64,000 nt of DNA from Novosphingobium piscinae (GCF_014230355.1 NZ_JACLAX010000009.1:1-64000), one strand, 5' to 3'. Numbered from the stretch's first letter, positions 25,133 to 35,355 are shown. The notes: generated by a model from the letters alone, not told the origin. Program-made: numbers and translations.

Positions 25133-25779
25133 ACGAAAGGTTTTTGGCAAATTAGCCCAAGCGCTTCGGCAAAATGCAGCCACAGTCGATCGTTCAGAAC
25201 AGTAATAGAAAAATTCACTATTCTAAAAACGCTGCGAATATAATCTGAAAAATCCGTCCATACTTCAACCGAGACGGATGATTCAAGACGTAGCGAGCCA
25301 CCAACCATATGATGACTGACGCCGCAAGGACTTGGTGATCAAACTTTTTGTGGAGCGCCGATGTGGTCGCCAAGGCAAGCAGCTAATCCGAAACGCCTGC
25401 GAGATACCTGGGGATCATAAACGGGAAGGGGCCAGCCAGATAGCGTCGGATGAAGGCTCCGCAGCAGGTGACTGTCTATTCCGCGCGCCAACCGCATGCG
25501 CCCGAAGCTGCGTCAAGAGCCTGACCATAAGGATCATCGCGTCGACTAGTGCATGGTCTTGTCTTGAGAACGATGTAAGCTGACCTGCTGCCGATCAATG
25601 CCGAGGATCGTTGCCGGCAGTAGGGAGTTGGGTAGGTGCACATCGGTCCACGCTCATCCACGTTTTTTTTGGGGCATTGCTGGGGGGCTAATACGTACCC
25701 ATCCGGTGAGCCCCGCCTTGTCCGGCCCCTGAGTGAGCGCTGTTAAGCGTACTCTTGTGCGTGCGCTTAGGAGCGGTGG
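25133..25779. other. Gene-free stretch leading into insertion sequences
   Basis: About 650 bp with only short, unconvincing frames. The left part (25160-25240) is AT-richer. A run of eight T residues lies near 25663, and the last 60 bases before 25780 are the leader of the IS66-type gene. It is probably composed of decayed IS ends, but no pair of terminal repeats could be matched by eye. Confidence 0.4.
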
Positions 25780-26053
25780 ATGAGCCAGATCACGGTGTTT
25801 CCGGGGCCGGAACGGCGCCGGCGGTGGAGCGAGGAGGAACGGCTGCGCGTGCTGGCCGAGGCGTTTTCGCCGGGAGCCTGCGTGGCTGAGGTCTGCCGGC
25901 GGCACGATATCTCGACCTCGCTGATCTACACCTGGCGCAACAAGCTGCGGCAGGCTCATGCCGAGGCGGAGGCCAGCGAACCGGCCGTGCCCGCCTTTGC
26001 CGAGGCCGTGGTCGTCGATGAGGATACAGGGTCGTGCGCCAGGGCAGCTCCAG
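25780..26053 (+). pseudogene. IS66-family accessory protein TnpA, truncated by IS630 insertion
   Basis: The N-terminal 91 codons read as IS66 TnpA: FPGPERRRRWSEEERLRVLAEAF, then ACVAEVCRRHDISTSLIYTWRNKLRQAH, a helix-turn-helix of the kind found in the first ORF of IS66 elements. The frame loses family character at about AVVVDEDTG and is broken where the IS630-type terminal repeat begins at 26054; the frame then runs only six more codons. The TnpB and TnpC genes of an IS66 element are missing. It is therefore a fragment disrupted by a later insertion. Confidence 0.75.
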
Positions 26054-27218
26054 CCAACCTGCATGGTGTTTGACTCACGGGGGATTCCCAAGTCGGCGAA
26101 AATCTGAATCTATGGCGCTCTGGCATTGGAGTACGGGACCATGGGTTCAGCGATCGGCTTGCGGGAGGATTTCGACGGGCCTGCCCTACGGCGATTGTCA
26201 AGAACGACGAAAAGCGCGAACCAAGCGCGTCGGCTGTTGGCTTTGGCCGAGATTTACGACGGCGGTAGCCGGAGTGCGGCGGCCCGGATCGGCGGCGTCG
26301 GGCTTCAGATCGTGCGGGACTGGGTTATCCGGTTCAATGCCCGTGGTCCCGATGGACTTCTGGATGGCAAGGCGCCCGGCCCCCGTTCGCGGTTGAACGA
26401 TGTGCAGCGGCAGGCACTGGTCGATGTTGTCGAACGCGGTCCGATCCCGGCGATCCACGGGGTGGTGCGCTGGCGGCTGATCGACGTGGCCCAGTGGCTC
26501 CATGACGAATTTGCCGTCTCGCTCGACGAGACCAAAATCAGCCGCGAGTTGAAGAAGCAGGGCTACGTGAAGCTGACCGCGCGGCCTCGACATCATGCCC
26601 AGAACGAGCATGCGATGGAGGCCTTCAAAAAGGGGGCTTCGCTGCCGAGCTGGCAATGGTCCGAGCAAGCCTCCCGAGGGGGACGCCCGTAGAAATCTGG
26701 TTCCAGGATGAAGCCCGCGTCGGCCAGAAGAACAAGATCACGCGGCGCTGGGCGAGGCGCGGGACAAGGCCCTCGGCGCCGAAGGACCAGCGGACGAAAT
26801 CGGCCTACATCTTCGGCGCGATCTGCCCGGAACTTGGCAAGGGCGCCGGGCTCGTCCTACCCTTCTGCAATACCGAAACCATGGCTTTGCACCTCGCCGA
26901 AATATCCCTTGCCGTCGCGCCGGGTGCCCATGCCGTTGTCCTGATGGATCAGGCCGGATGGCACACGACCGGCAAGCTCGAGGTGCCCGCCAGCATCAGC
27001 ATCATCCCGCTGCCGGCCAAGTGCCCCGAGCTCAACCCGGTCGAGAACGTCTGGCAGTTCATGCGCGACAACTGGCCGTCAAACCGGGTCTTCACATCCT
27101 ACGACAACATCATTGACCGCTGCTGCGAGGCTTGGAACAAGCTCATCGATCAGCCATGGCGCATCTTGACAATCGGTCGCCGGAAATGGGCGCGTGGGTC
27201 ATGATCAATGCAGGTTGG
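26054..27218 (+). mobile_element. IS630-family insertion sequence
   Basis: An 11-bp perfect terminal inverted repeat, CCAACCTGCAT at 26054-26064 and ATGCAGGTTGG at 27208-27218, bounds a 1,165-bp element carrying an IS630-type transposase. Similarity continues imperfectly inwards (GACTCACG near 26072 against the complement of CGTGGGTC near 27193). A TA follows the right end; the left flank does not show the TA duplication expected of the family, so the exact outer bases may be off or one flank has changed. Confidence 0.8.
26141..27204 (+). CDS. IS630-family transposase in two frames (probable programmed -1 frameshift)
   Basis: The first frame (ATG 26141 to the stop at 26692) encodes the HTH half: ARRLLALAEIYDGGSRSAAARIGGVGLQIVRDWVIRFNARG and a second winged domain. 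The second frame, open to 27204, encodes the DDE catalytic half: EIWFQDEARVGQ, VVLMDQAGWHTTG and LNPVENVWQFMRDNW, supplying D, D and E. The junction is A5G5 at 26627-26636; a -1 slip there joins AMEAFKK to a FAAELAMVRASLPRGTP continuation that matches the uninterrupted family. Such shifts are common in this family, so the enzyme may be active. A simple frameshift mutation cannot be excluded. Confidence 0.8.
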
Positions 27219-27349
27219 TATAAGCGGTTTTGCTTCAGAGAAAATGATTGAAAAGCATATTTATTGGCGACTCTTCCGACTCCTGCTTTCGTTGCCGCTT
27301 TCCCGTTTGAGCTCGCCGATCAGCCCGCTGCTTTCCATGATCAGCCTGC

Positions 27350-27485
27350 TGCGCTCCCGGCGGCGGAGCCCGAAGCCGTCTGCCCCGACCACGGCATCGC
27401 AGCGGCCGGTCTCGCCGGTGTTGAGGTCACCGTCACGCCATCGTTCTCTTGCGCCAGGTCCGTGACCTTGCCCCCGAGGCGAACC
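27350..27485 (-). pseudogene. Possible fragment of an FAD-binding monooxygenase
   Basis: On the minus strand one frame reads NTGETGRCDAVVGADGFG (its GADG lies near 27376-27387). A neighbouring frame reads VTDLAQENDGVTVT immediately before it. Together they resemble the xxV...DGVTV...DAVVGADG region of FAD_binding_3 hydroxylases, with a frameshift between the two halves. No start or other domains are present. This is a weak reading based on one short motif. Confidence 0.3.
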
Positions 27486-27490
27486 CTGTC

Positions 27491-27688
27491 GGTCGCCGGC
27501 GTCATGACTTGCTGGCGCTAGGCGCCATCGCTGCGATAGTCCTTTTAGCGGAACGTGACCCTGGTCTCGTCGAGGGCAATACGCCGCCGGTTGGAGATCG
27601 CGATATTGTGGGTGTAGCGCGACAGATAGGCTAGCAACGCCTGAGGCCCAGCGAACGGAGGCTTGGCGTAGATCACCCAAGACTTCAT
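27491..27688 (-). pseudogene. Decayed IS91-family transposase fragment
   Basis: The minus-strand frame from about 27688 reads SWVIYAKPPFAGPQALL, then AYLSRYTHNIAISNRR and ETRVTFR, a TAA (27545-27547), KDYRSDGA, a TAG (27518-27520), and MTPATDR. The YAKPPFAGP, YLSRYTHRVAISN and VTF+KDYR blocks belong to the C-terminal part of IS91-type (HUH, rolling-circle) transposases. Two in-frame stops and missing N-terminal HUH and zinc regions show that it is dead. It lies directly beyond the IS630 element. Confidence 0.7.
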
Positions 27689-27872
27689 CCGGATCCAAGA
27701 TAGCTGCCGCAGGAAAGCTTTGCGCTTTGCTCAGCATCGCGTCCGCCGCCGCGCGGAAATGGAGGTCAACCGCCAAGGATTAAGCCTATTCACGAAGGCT
27801 TAAGCGCCCGCCCTTCTATCGACGTTCGGTTTGCCGCACGGGAAGTGCACTTCGTCTCGAAGGGGCGAAATG

Positions 27873-27979
27873 TGGGGGTACTTTTGGGGGTATCGCTATG
27901 CTTTGGCTGCAGCAAGCAAGCTAAAACAACGTTTTAGTGCGATTTTCTCGATCCCTCCTCCGCTACCACCATGGCAGGC
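27873..27979. other. Att-like segment with direct and inverted repeats
   Basis: Two TGGGGGTA direct repeats occur at 27873-27880 and 27885-27892. A 17-bp palindrome CTAAAAC-AAC-GTTTTAG follows at 27921-27937. Then comes a sequence ending CTCCTCCGCTACCACCA near 27979, which resembles the T-arm and acceptor end of a tRNA without the rest of the molecule. This combination is what a tyrosine-integrase attachment site or its remnant can look like. No integrase gene is present. Confidence 0.35.
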
Positions 27980-28330
27980 ACCTGAAAAAGCGGTGCAAAA
28001 TCCGAGAGCGGAACCCCAGGATATCGAGGTTCGCCTTTCAAGGCAGCGGGTGACCCGCTGGAATCACACGATTATCAGTCACTGGAGTTGGTCGCCGGCA
28101 GCGTCGGGCGTCAGCCAGGGTGAATGCCTTGGTGGGCTTCGGGGGCTATCGCGGACCGGCTGCGACAGTCTTGTCGTCGGGAAGGGTAGGGCGCGCATCC
28201 GCCATCGGCAGTGGCCCCGCGCGGCGCATCCTCGGTCGTTGCGGGAACGCCGGCAAGGCATCCGGATGCCGACCGGGCCGCGCCTTGTCCGCAGGTTCCG
28301 TCAGCGCATTTAATCAGCCATAATGCGGCC
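27980..28330. other. Intergenic stretch before the AraC-type regulator
   Basis: No gene with a recognisable signature is seen. Open frames here are continuations of neighbouring frames and lack ribosome-binding sites. GC content returns to the level of the downstream genes from about 28100, consistent with a boundary between mobile-element debris and the resident chromosome. Confidence 0.35.
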
Positions 28331-29467
28331 ATGATCGCTTTTGGCCCGATGAGTGTGACGCTGCTGCTGTGTTCGGTGCAGGGCCTCATGCTGGCGGCGC
28401 TCTTGTGGCGGTCCCGGTTCAATCGAGCCGCTGGCCGGTGGTTGGCGCTGCTGATCATCGCGGTGGCCGCGCTGATCACGCCTTACACCATCGGCTATGC
28501 CGGGTTTTATGACAGGTGGCCGTGGCTCAGCTTTGCGCCGCTGTCCTTCACGCTGGCATTCGGGCCGCTGCTCTATGGCTATACCGCGGCGCTGATCGGC
28601 CTGCCCGTGCCCCGCGCCTGGCCCCATTTCGTGCCGGTTACGGTGCAGTTCCTGGCCTATGCGCTGGTGTTTCCCTTCCCGCTGTCGACCAAGAACTGGT
28701 GGAACACCATCATTCACGCGCCGATCATCGATCCCGCGTTCGATATCGCCGCGCTGGTCAGCATTGCCGCTTACAGCGCGGCGGCCTGGCGCGCCTATCG
28801 CGGGTATCGCCGGTGGCTTGATCAGAATCGCACCGACGGTGTCGATTTCGATCCCGTCTGGATCCGCAACTTTCTGGCTGCGCTCTTGCTGGCCCTGTTG
28901 GTCTGGGCAGGATTCCTGATCGCCAAGCAAATCGATCCGACCCGCGATTACTTCGACCAGTTTCCGCTGTACGTCGGGTTTTCTGGGCTGGTGATCTATC
29001 TCGGGATCGGGGGCTGGCGACATTCGGCAACGCCGTTCCCGTCCATGGAGGCTGGCCCGTTGCCCGAGGAGGCCGAGCCGCCCGACATGGCCGCAGCCGC
29101 CACGCCGTCCCGCGATTGGGCGCAGCAGGGCCAGGCATGGCTGGCCCGGATCGATAACGAAGCCTTGTGGCGCGATCCGGCTCTGACGCTTGCGGGGCTG
29201 GCGCGGATACTCGGGACGAACACCACCTATCTGTCGCGCGGGCTTGGCGCGGCGGCGGGCGAGAACTTCAACGCGGTCATCAACCGTCGCCGCGTGGCAG
29301 AGCTGCAAACCCTGCTCCAAGCGCCGGGCGAAGCCCGCGATCTGCTTGCGCTCGCGTTCGCGGTTGGCTTCAATTCCAAGGCCAGTTTCAACCGCGCGTT
29401 CAAGGAGTTTGCCGGAATGAGCCCGAGCTCATGGCGGCTCAAATCACAAAAATTGCAGATGGCCTGA
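28331..29467 (+). CDS. Membrane-anchored AraC-family transcriptional regulator
   Basis: The 378-residue protein starts at ATG 28331. Residues 1-230 hold about seven hydrophobic helices, for example VTLLLCSVQGLMLAALLW, LALLIIAVAALITPYTIG, FAPLSFTLAFGPLLYGYTAAL and FLAALLLALLVWAGFLIA. After a linker rich in Pro and Ala comes a C-terminal AraC HTH pair: DPALTLAGLARILGTNTTYLSRGLGAAAGENFNAVINRRRVAEL and ARDLLALAFAVGFNSKASFNRAFKEFAGMSPSSWR. Such seven-helix AraC proteins are common in sphingomonads and are thought to sense extracytoplasmic signals. The S41 peptidase gene starts 70 bp downstream on the same strand and may be its target. The longer open frame upstream lacks family character. Confidence 0.85.
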   Translation: MIAFGPMSVTLLLCSVQGLMLAALLWRSRFNRAAGRWLALLIIAVAALITPYTIGYAGFYDRWPWLSFAPLSFTLAFGPLLYGYTAALIGLPVPRAWPHFVPVTVQFLAYALVFPFPLSTKNWWNTIIHAPIIDPAFDIAALVSIAAYSAAAWRAYRGYRRWLDQNRTDGVDFDPVWIRNFLAALLLALLVWAGFLIAKQIDPTRDYFDQFPLYVGFSGLVIYLGIGGWRHSATPFPSMEAGPLPEEAEPPDMAAAATPSRDWAQQGQAWLARIDNEALWRDPALTLAGLARILGTNTTYLSRGLGAAAGENFNAVINRRRVAELQTLLQAPGEARDLLALAFAVGFNSKASFNRAFKEFAGMSPSSWRLKSQKLQMA

Positions 29468-29537
29468 CCATTGAGGCGCGCATGACGCGTGCCTCGTCCA
29501 GACCGAGGTGGTGACCGATCCAACCGGAGCCATCCCG

Positions 29538-31529
29538 ATGAAACGCTTCACCCTCAGAGCCGCGGCAGCGCTAGTCGCCATTTTGTTTGCACCGCTTGCC
29601 GTGTCCGCAGCGCCCACCGCGGCCGAGGCTGACGGGCCGGCCTCGCCGCGCTATGCCCCGCGCATCCTTTCGGCCGAGCAGGCCACCCGCGATGTGGCCC
29701 TGTTGCGGCGCGCTCTGGAAACCGTGCACCCCGGGCTCTACCGCTACGCCGCCAAGACCGAGCTCGACGCGGCCTTCGCCCGGCTCGAGGCCGTTGCCGC
29801 CGCGCCCGTCAGCGAACTTGCCCTCCACGCCGGAATCGCCCGTCTGCTCGCCGCGATCCACTGCGATCACACCAAGGCGGAAATGTCGGAAGGATTGACC
29901 GCCTATCGCACCGGCAACCCCACCCACCTGCCGCTCCGCTTCCAGCTGATCGAGGGGCGCATGATCGTGCTGTCGAACGATGGGCAGGCCGGCGCTCCGC
30001 CGGTCGGCAGCGAGATCCTCGCCATCAACGGCATGGCGGTGCCTGTGCTGCTGCTCAAGCTGGCGCCGCTGGTATCCTATGATGGCACCACCGACCAGGC
30101 GATCGCCGCCAAGCTGGCAGACGACAGCGACCTGATGGGCGATGATTTCAACGAGAACTATCCCGCGCTGTTCGGCTTTCCCGATAGCTGGCGGATCGAA
30201 TGGAAACCGGTTGGCGGGCAGCAGGCCGCCACTGCCACGCTGCGGCCGATCCGGTTCGCGCAGTGGACGACGCTGGCCGGCCCGGGCGCCAGGTATCGCA
30301 GCGAATTCTACAACGCGGTCACCTGGCGGATCAGCGGCAAGGCCGCGCGGCTCGGCATCGACACCTTCGTCAACTATCGCAACCCGGTGCAGGCCACCGC
30401 CTTTCTTGGCGGGTTCTTCGCCGCGATGAAGGAGGCCGGGACCGAGCACCTGATCCTCGATCTGCGCAACAACGGCGGCGGGTCGGAAGATGTCTCGGTG
30501 GCGCTGGGGCGCTACCTGATTGGCCGGCCCTTCACCTGGTCGCTGCCGGTTCGCTACAAGGCGGTGCGCTATGGGGATTTGCCCCAGTATTTCGAGACCT
30601 GGGGCAACCGCGAGGCCCGCTTCAACCCACCGCTCGCCGCTTTCACCCGAACCGCCGATGGCTGGTATGATCGCATCCCGGTGCTGAGCGGGACGCAGGT
30701 GAGCGACGGTGACACCACCTTCGAGCAGCAGCCCATCGCCGCGCTCGGCTTCACCGGGCGGATCACGATCATCAGCGGCCCGCGCAACGGATCGGGTGCA
30801 ACGCGGACGATTGCCCAGTTGAGGGAGAAGGCCGGCGCTGCGGTGATCGGCGAGGATAGCGCCGGAAGCGCCGAAGGGCCGACCTCGGGCAGCATCTTTC
30901 TGATGACGCTGCCCGCCAGCGGGATCAGGGTGCGCATCCCCGAAGCCTGGAACCGCACCGCCATCGCCAACTTCGTGCCGGGCAAGGGCGTGGCGGTGGA
31001 TCAGTTGGTCGTCCCCACGCTCGCAGATCTCGAGGCGGGCCGTGACCGTGCGATCAGCGTCGCGCAGGGCCTGCTGCCCGCCCGCAGCATGACGGCTGAA
31101 CGTCTTTCCGGAGCATTTGCGGGCACGTGGACCGGTACGCTCGACTACCGCGACTACGGCGACGACACCCGCACAACCTTGCCCGCGGTGATGCAGGGCG
31201 ATGGCTTGACGCTGTCTTGGACCTTTGCCGACGGGCTGGGCAAAACGGTCCGCTCGTCAGAGACTTGGGCCGTCGATCCTGCGGGACAGCGCGTGACGAT
31301 CTCTGGCGGTGATAGCGTGCCAAGCCTGTGGCGGGTGGCCGAAGCGCGCGCCTCGGCGGATGGCTCCTCGCTGACCATCGTGCTTGACGGAACAGGGGCG
31401 GAAAATGGCCGCACGGTCATGGCCCGCAAGGTCCTCACCCGCGACGGCAACCGCCTGCGCATCACGAAACAGACCCGCGTGGCCGGAGAGCCGTTCATCA
31501 TGCGCCAGAGCTACGAGTTGCACCGGTGA
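29538..31529 (+). CDS. Secreted S41-family (tail-specific/CtpA-like) peptidase
   Basis: ATG 29538 follows GGAG and opens with a signal peptide (RFTLRAAAALVAILFAPLAVSAAP). The 663-residue protein has an N-terminal helical region (TRDVALLRRALETVHPGLYRYA) typical of secreted S41 proteins, a PDZ-like segment with PPVGSEILAINGMAV near 160-175, then the S41 core: HLILDLRNNGGGSEDVSVALGRYL near 307 and ITIISGPRNGSGATRTIAQLREKAGAAVIGEDSAGSAEGPTSG near 415-455. The Ser in GSGATRT lies at the usual nucleophile position, but lysine placement is uncertain. The last 130 residues are a lipocalin-like beta domain. It likely acts in the periplasm. Substrate unknown. Confidence 0.75.
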   Translation: MKRFTLRAAAALVAILFAPLAVSAAPTAAEADGPASPRYAPRILSAEQATRDVALLRRALETVHPGLYRYAAKTELDAAFARLEAVAAAPVSELALHAGIARLLAAIHCDHTKAEMSEGLTAYRTGNPTHLPLRFQLIEGRMIVLSNDGQAGAPPVGSEILAINGMAVPVLLLKLAPLVSYDGTTDQAIAAKLADDSDLMGDDFNENYPALFGFPDSWRIEWKPVGGQQAATATLRPIRFAQWTTLAGPGARYRSEFYNAVTWRISGKAARLGIDTFVNYRNPVQATAFLGGFFAAMKEAGTEHLILDLRNNGGGSEDVSVALGRYLIGRPFTWSLPVRYKAVRYGDLPQYFETWGNREARFNPPLAAFTRTADGWYDRIPVLSGTQVSDGDTTFEQQPIAALGFTGRITIISGPRNGSGATRTIAQLREKAGAAVIGEDSAGSAEGPTSGSIFLMTLPASGIRVRIPEAWNRTAIANFVPGKGVAVDQLVVPTLADLEAGRDRAISVAQGLLPARSMTAERLSGAFAGTWTGTLDYRDYGDDTRTTLPAVMQGDGLTLSWTFADGLGKTVRSSETWAVDPAGQRVTISGGDSVPSLWRVAEARASADGSSLTIVLDGTGAENGRTVMARKVLTRDGNRLRITKQTRVAGEPFIMRQSYELHR

Positions 31530-31613
31530 CGCCGGCCGGGCCAACGGGTGATCCGCTCGATGCGCATTGCTCATTCGCACGCCGTTCCGGTCCGCCGTGG
31601 AGCCATCGCGCGC

Positions 31614-32437
<824 letters not shown>

Positions 32438-32441
<4 letters not shown>

Positions 32442-33274
32442 GCTGCGGCGTCCCGGGCCGACCGCGCCGCTGCCAACAGGTCGCGCGTCGCGCGGACGCA
32501 TCGGCCGAGCCGCTCCTTCGCCCCCATTCCGGCCCGGGCCTCGGCCCGCAGCGGCACCTCCAGGGCATAGATCCGCTCGGGCGGCAGCACCGCCAGCAGC
32601 TCGGCCAGTCTCAGTTCGCCCTCGCCGGGCACCATGCGCTGGAACATCGATTCCTCGAAGTAACTCGCGAAGCGCGGCTGGAGCGGCGCATCGCTGACCT
32701 GGACATAGTCGATCAGCGCCGGATCGAGCGCGGCCAGATCCGCCGCGGTCGCGCCGGCGCGGCCGAGGTGCATCGTATCGATCAGCAGCCGGAAGTCCGG
32801 CCGGCCGACGTGCGCCACGGCCGCCAGCGCCGTCGGGAGATCGGCCACGGTCAGCGAGGGGGCCAGTTCGGTGGTGGTCACCATGCCCCGTTCGGCAGAC
32901 AGTTCGGCCAGTACGGCGAACTGGTCGAACGTGCGGGCGCGGTCCGGGTCCATGCTGACCGTGTTGATGCGCTGGACGCCCAACTCGCCAAACAGGTCGA
33001 GATCCGCGCGATAGTCGCGCGCGTCGACGCCGGGGCGGATGGTGCAGCCTTCACCCAGCGAGATGGAGACGCCGGTATCCCGCATCGCGGCGATCATGTC
33101 GCGGCGCAGCCGGGCATCGTCGCGCAGGGAATAGGGCGCATGGTCCTCCACCCCGAAATCGAAGCTGGTGAGCCCGGTGGAGATATGCTGGCAGCCGAGC
33201 TCCGCCGCCAGGGCGACGAAGTCCACCGGCGGCATGCCGAAGACGCTGATCGCCTCGATCCCGATGCTGGTCAT
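32438..33274 (-). CDS. Sugar phosphate isomerase/epimerase-like TIM-barrel protein
   Basis: The 278-residue product begins MTSIGIEAISVFGMPPVDFVALAAELGCQ and has the xylose-isomerase-like TIM-barrel features: RINTVSMDPDRARTFDQFAVLAELSAERG, TTTELAPS, RLLIDTMHLGRAG with metal-ligand-type Asp-His, VQVSDAPL and a terminal RIYALEVPL carrying a late Glu. Ligands Glu, Asp, His and Glu are in the order found in AP-endonuclease-2-type isomerases. It overlaps the SDR gene by four bases and follows the zinc dehydrogenase by about 50 bp. Members act on inositols, keto-sugars or cyclic diols; the substrate here is unknown. Confidence 0.75.
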
Positions 33275-33323
33275 GGCTGGTCCGATCCTGCTTGCGTTGG
33301 GCTTGGCCGTTGCTCCGGCGGTT

Positions 33324-34349
33324 CTAGAAGGACACGCAGACCTTCTGCGCTGCAAGGGCATTGCCGCCCATCGCCAGGGCCTCCGCAATCTGATCGATCT
33401 TGAACTCGTGCGTAACCAGCGAGGACAGATCCCAGCGTTGTGAGCGCATCATCGCCAGGATGTCGATCAGGGCATCCTCGGTCGACAGGGTGCCGCATCC
33501 GCCAATGCGCCAGTTGCTGTAGCACAGGCCGAGCAGATCGAGCGGGACGGGCGCGTGGTGAACCCCCACGATGGCGAGCGACGCCTCCCGGCCGGCGAGC
33601 ATCGCGAAATGGTCGATCGCGGCCCTGGCCCCGATCGCGTCGACGTAGAGCTGAGCGGCGCAGCGTTCGCCGAGAAAGCTCGTGGTAGTGCCGAACTCCG
33701 CAAGGGCGCGGGCCTTGAGGTCTTCATTCGCCGGGTCGCAGGTGAGCAGGCCGAACCCGCGCGCATGGGCAAGGCGCGTGGCGGACAGGTCGACGACCAT
33801 CACCTGTTCGCAGCCATACCAGCGCAGCATGATCGCCGTGGCCATGCCGATGATGCCAGCCCCGAACACGATCGCCGACTTGCCGGCACCGGGCGCCAGG
33901 CTGTGCGCGGCCCGGGTGCCGATGACGAAGGGCTCCACCAGAACCGCGGTGCGCACCGGAATGGCCTTGTCGATCGGCAGCACGCTGTAGCCCACCTCGC
34001 ACTGCGGGATGCGGACGTACTCGGAAAAGCCGCCCACCGTGGCCATGCGTCGCATGTCGCGCAGGGCCTTGCCCTGGTTGACGAAGACATGGTCGCCGAT
34101 CGCCAGGCCGCTGACCTTGGCGCCGATCTCGACCACCTCGCTCAGGGCTTCGTGGCCGAACTCGTGATCCGCCCAGATCATGTTGGCATCGCCGCCCTGG
34201 CGAAAGGCCGATACGTCCGACCCGCAGACCCCGGTCAGCAGGTTGCGGACGATCACGTCGTGCTCGCCGCACTGCGGGTAGGGCAGGTCGACCACATCAA
34301 CCCGGCCGATGCCGCGGTAGATCGCGGCTTTGTAGGTTCGCTGGCCCAA
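33324..34349 (-). CDS. Zinc-binding medium-chain dehydrogenase
   Basis: The frame is open further upstream, but family similarity begins at GQRTYKAAIYRG. I therefore chose the TTG at 34349, preceded by GGGAGA, giving 341 residues. The catalytic zinc motif is GVCGSDVSAF followed by HEFGHEALSEV. The structural zinc cysteines are absent: the region after GDHVFVNQG reads ALRDMRRMATVGG. The Rossmann motif is GAGIIGMATAIML near residue 165. Enzymes of this type oxidise polyols or hydroxy acids. It forms a leftward set with the TIM-barrel and SDR genes and lies beside an AraC regulator that probably controls it. Confidence 0.75.
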   Translation of the reverse strand: MGQRTYKAAIYRGIGRVDVVDLPYPQCGEHDVIVRNLLTGVCGSDVSAFRQGGDANMIWADHEFGHEALSEVVEIGAKVSGLAIGDHVFVNQGKALRDMRRMATVGGFSEYVRIPQCEVGYSVLPIDKAIPVRTAVLVEPFVIGTRAAHSLAPGAGKSAIVFGAGIIGMATAIMLRWYGCEQVMVVDLSATRLAHARGFGLLTCDPANEDLKARALAEFGTTTSFLGERCAAQLYVDAIGARAAIDHFAMLAGREASLAIVGVHHAPVPLDLLGLCYSNWRIGGCGTLSTEDALIDILAMMRSQRWDLSSLVTHEFKIDQIAEALAMGGNALAAQKVCVSF

Positions 34350-34494
34350 GGCATTCTCCCGCAAGCGCGCTGGCGGGCGGTCGTGGTGCCACCCGCTGCC
34401 ATGCCGGTGGTGGGGCAGCGACGATGCTGCGGGCAAGCGTGATCGCGTAGGAGATCCGGCCGTCGCTATCGAAAAGCGGACCCGGCACCTGGCG

Positions 34495-35355
34495 CTAGGC
34501 GTTGCTCCGGCGGAACAGGCTGGGGGGCATCCCGTGCGCGCGGCGGAAGGCGAAGGAGAAGCTGGACGGTGAGCCGAAGCCGAGCGCGTAGGCCACCGCC
34601 TTGACGCTCTGGCCCTGGGCCAGCGCCGCCCGCGCAGCCTGCATCCGCACCGCGGCCACGTGGTCGCCCAGGGTCGTGCCAGTGCTGGCGCGGAAGGCGC
34701 GGGACAGGTGCCGGACCGAAAGCCCGCACAGCCGCGCAAGCTCCACCAGCGTCGGGGGTGGCCCGGCCTGGCGGATGCGGTCCTCGATCAGCCGCAGCCG
34801 CCGGGGCGAAAGCGGATCGGTCCCGGCCGGCGCGGCGAGCTGCCGGTAATGGCGCTCGAGCAGCACGGCGATCTCCACTGCCAGCGCCTCGATGATCAGG
34901 GCCGTGCCGAACCCGGGGGCGCGCGCCTCGCGGGCGGCACGCATCAGCAGCTCGCCCACCGGCCCGCTCGGCACGTCGAGGCTGGCTTCGAGGCGGCGGT
35001 CGGACCACTCGACCGGCGCGTCGAGCCAGGCCTCCATGCGACCGACCGGGAGCTGGCAGATCACCGCGTCCTGATGGCCCAGCCCGTTACGCACCAGCAT
35101 GGTCTCGTCCGGCGGCAGGACGAAGAGGCGTCCGACGGGCTCGTAGCGATGCGCGGCCCACCGGTCGGTGAACCGCACGGCGGTGCCCGGCAAGCGCGGA
35201 TCGAGGCTGAGGTCGAGCCGGTACGCGCCTGCTTCGCGGAGCTGCCGATAGCCCGACCGCACCAGATCGAGCGACAGAAGCCGGACCGAGGCCGACGGCA
35301 GGCACAGTTCCGCCGTGACGGCCGCGCGTCCAATCGGGGCGGGTGAACCTTGCAT
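34495..35355 (-). CDS. AraC-family transcriptional regulator
   Basis: This 286-residue protein has an N-terminal sensor domain with no clear cupin pattern and a C-terminal AraC domain of two HTHs: PTLVELARLCGLSVRHLSRAFRASTGTTLGDHVAAVRMQAARAALAQG and SVKAVAYALGFGSPSSFSFAFRRAHGMPPSLFRR. It resembles the group with an AraC-binding-like N-terminus that activates a neighbouring catabolic operon. The next genes on the same strand are the zinc dehydrogenase, isomerase and SDR, 145 bp downstream. Inducer unknown. Confidence 0.85.
   Translation of the reverse strand: MQGSPAPIGRAAVTAELCLPSASVRLLSLDLVRSGYRQLREAGAYRLDLSLDPRLPGTAVRFTDRWAAHRYEPVGRLFVLPPDETMLVRNGLGHQDAVICQLPVGRMEAWLDAPVEWSDRRLEASLDVPSGPVGELLMRAAREARAPGFGTALIIEALAVEIAVLLERHYRQLAAPAGTDPLSPRRLRLIEDRIRQAGPPPTLVELARLCGLSVRHLSRAFRASTGTTLGDHVAAVRMQAARAALAQGQSVKAVAYALGFGSPSSFSFAFRRAHGMPPSLFRRSNA

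Noticed and set aside
27901..27979. A complete tRNA gene
   Set aside because: Only a 3'-end-like sequence is visible; no matching 5' acceptor strand, D-arm or anticodon arm could be found.
28211..28330. Longer N-terminus for the AraC regulator starting at 28211
   Set aside because: The added 40 residues are polar and Arg-rich with no ribosome-binding site, while membrane helices begin directly after ATG 28331.
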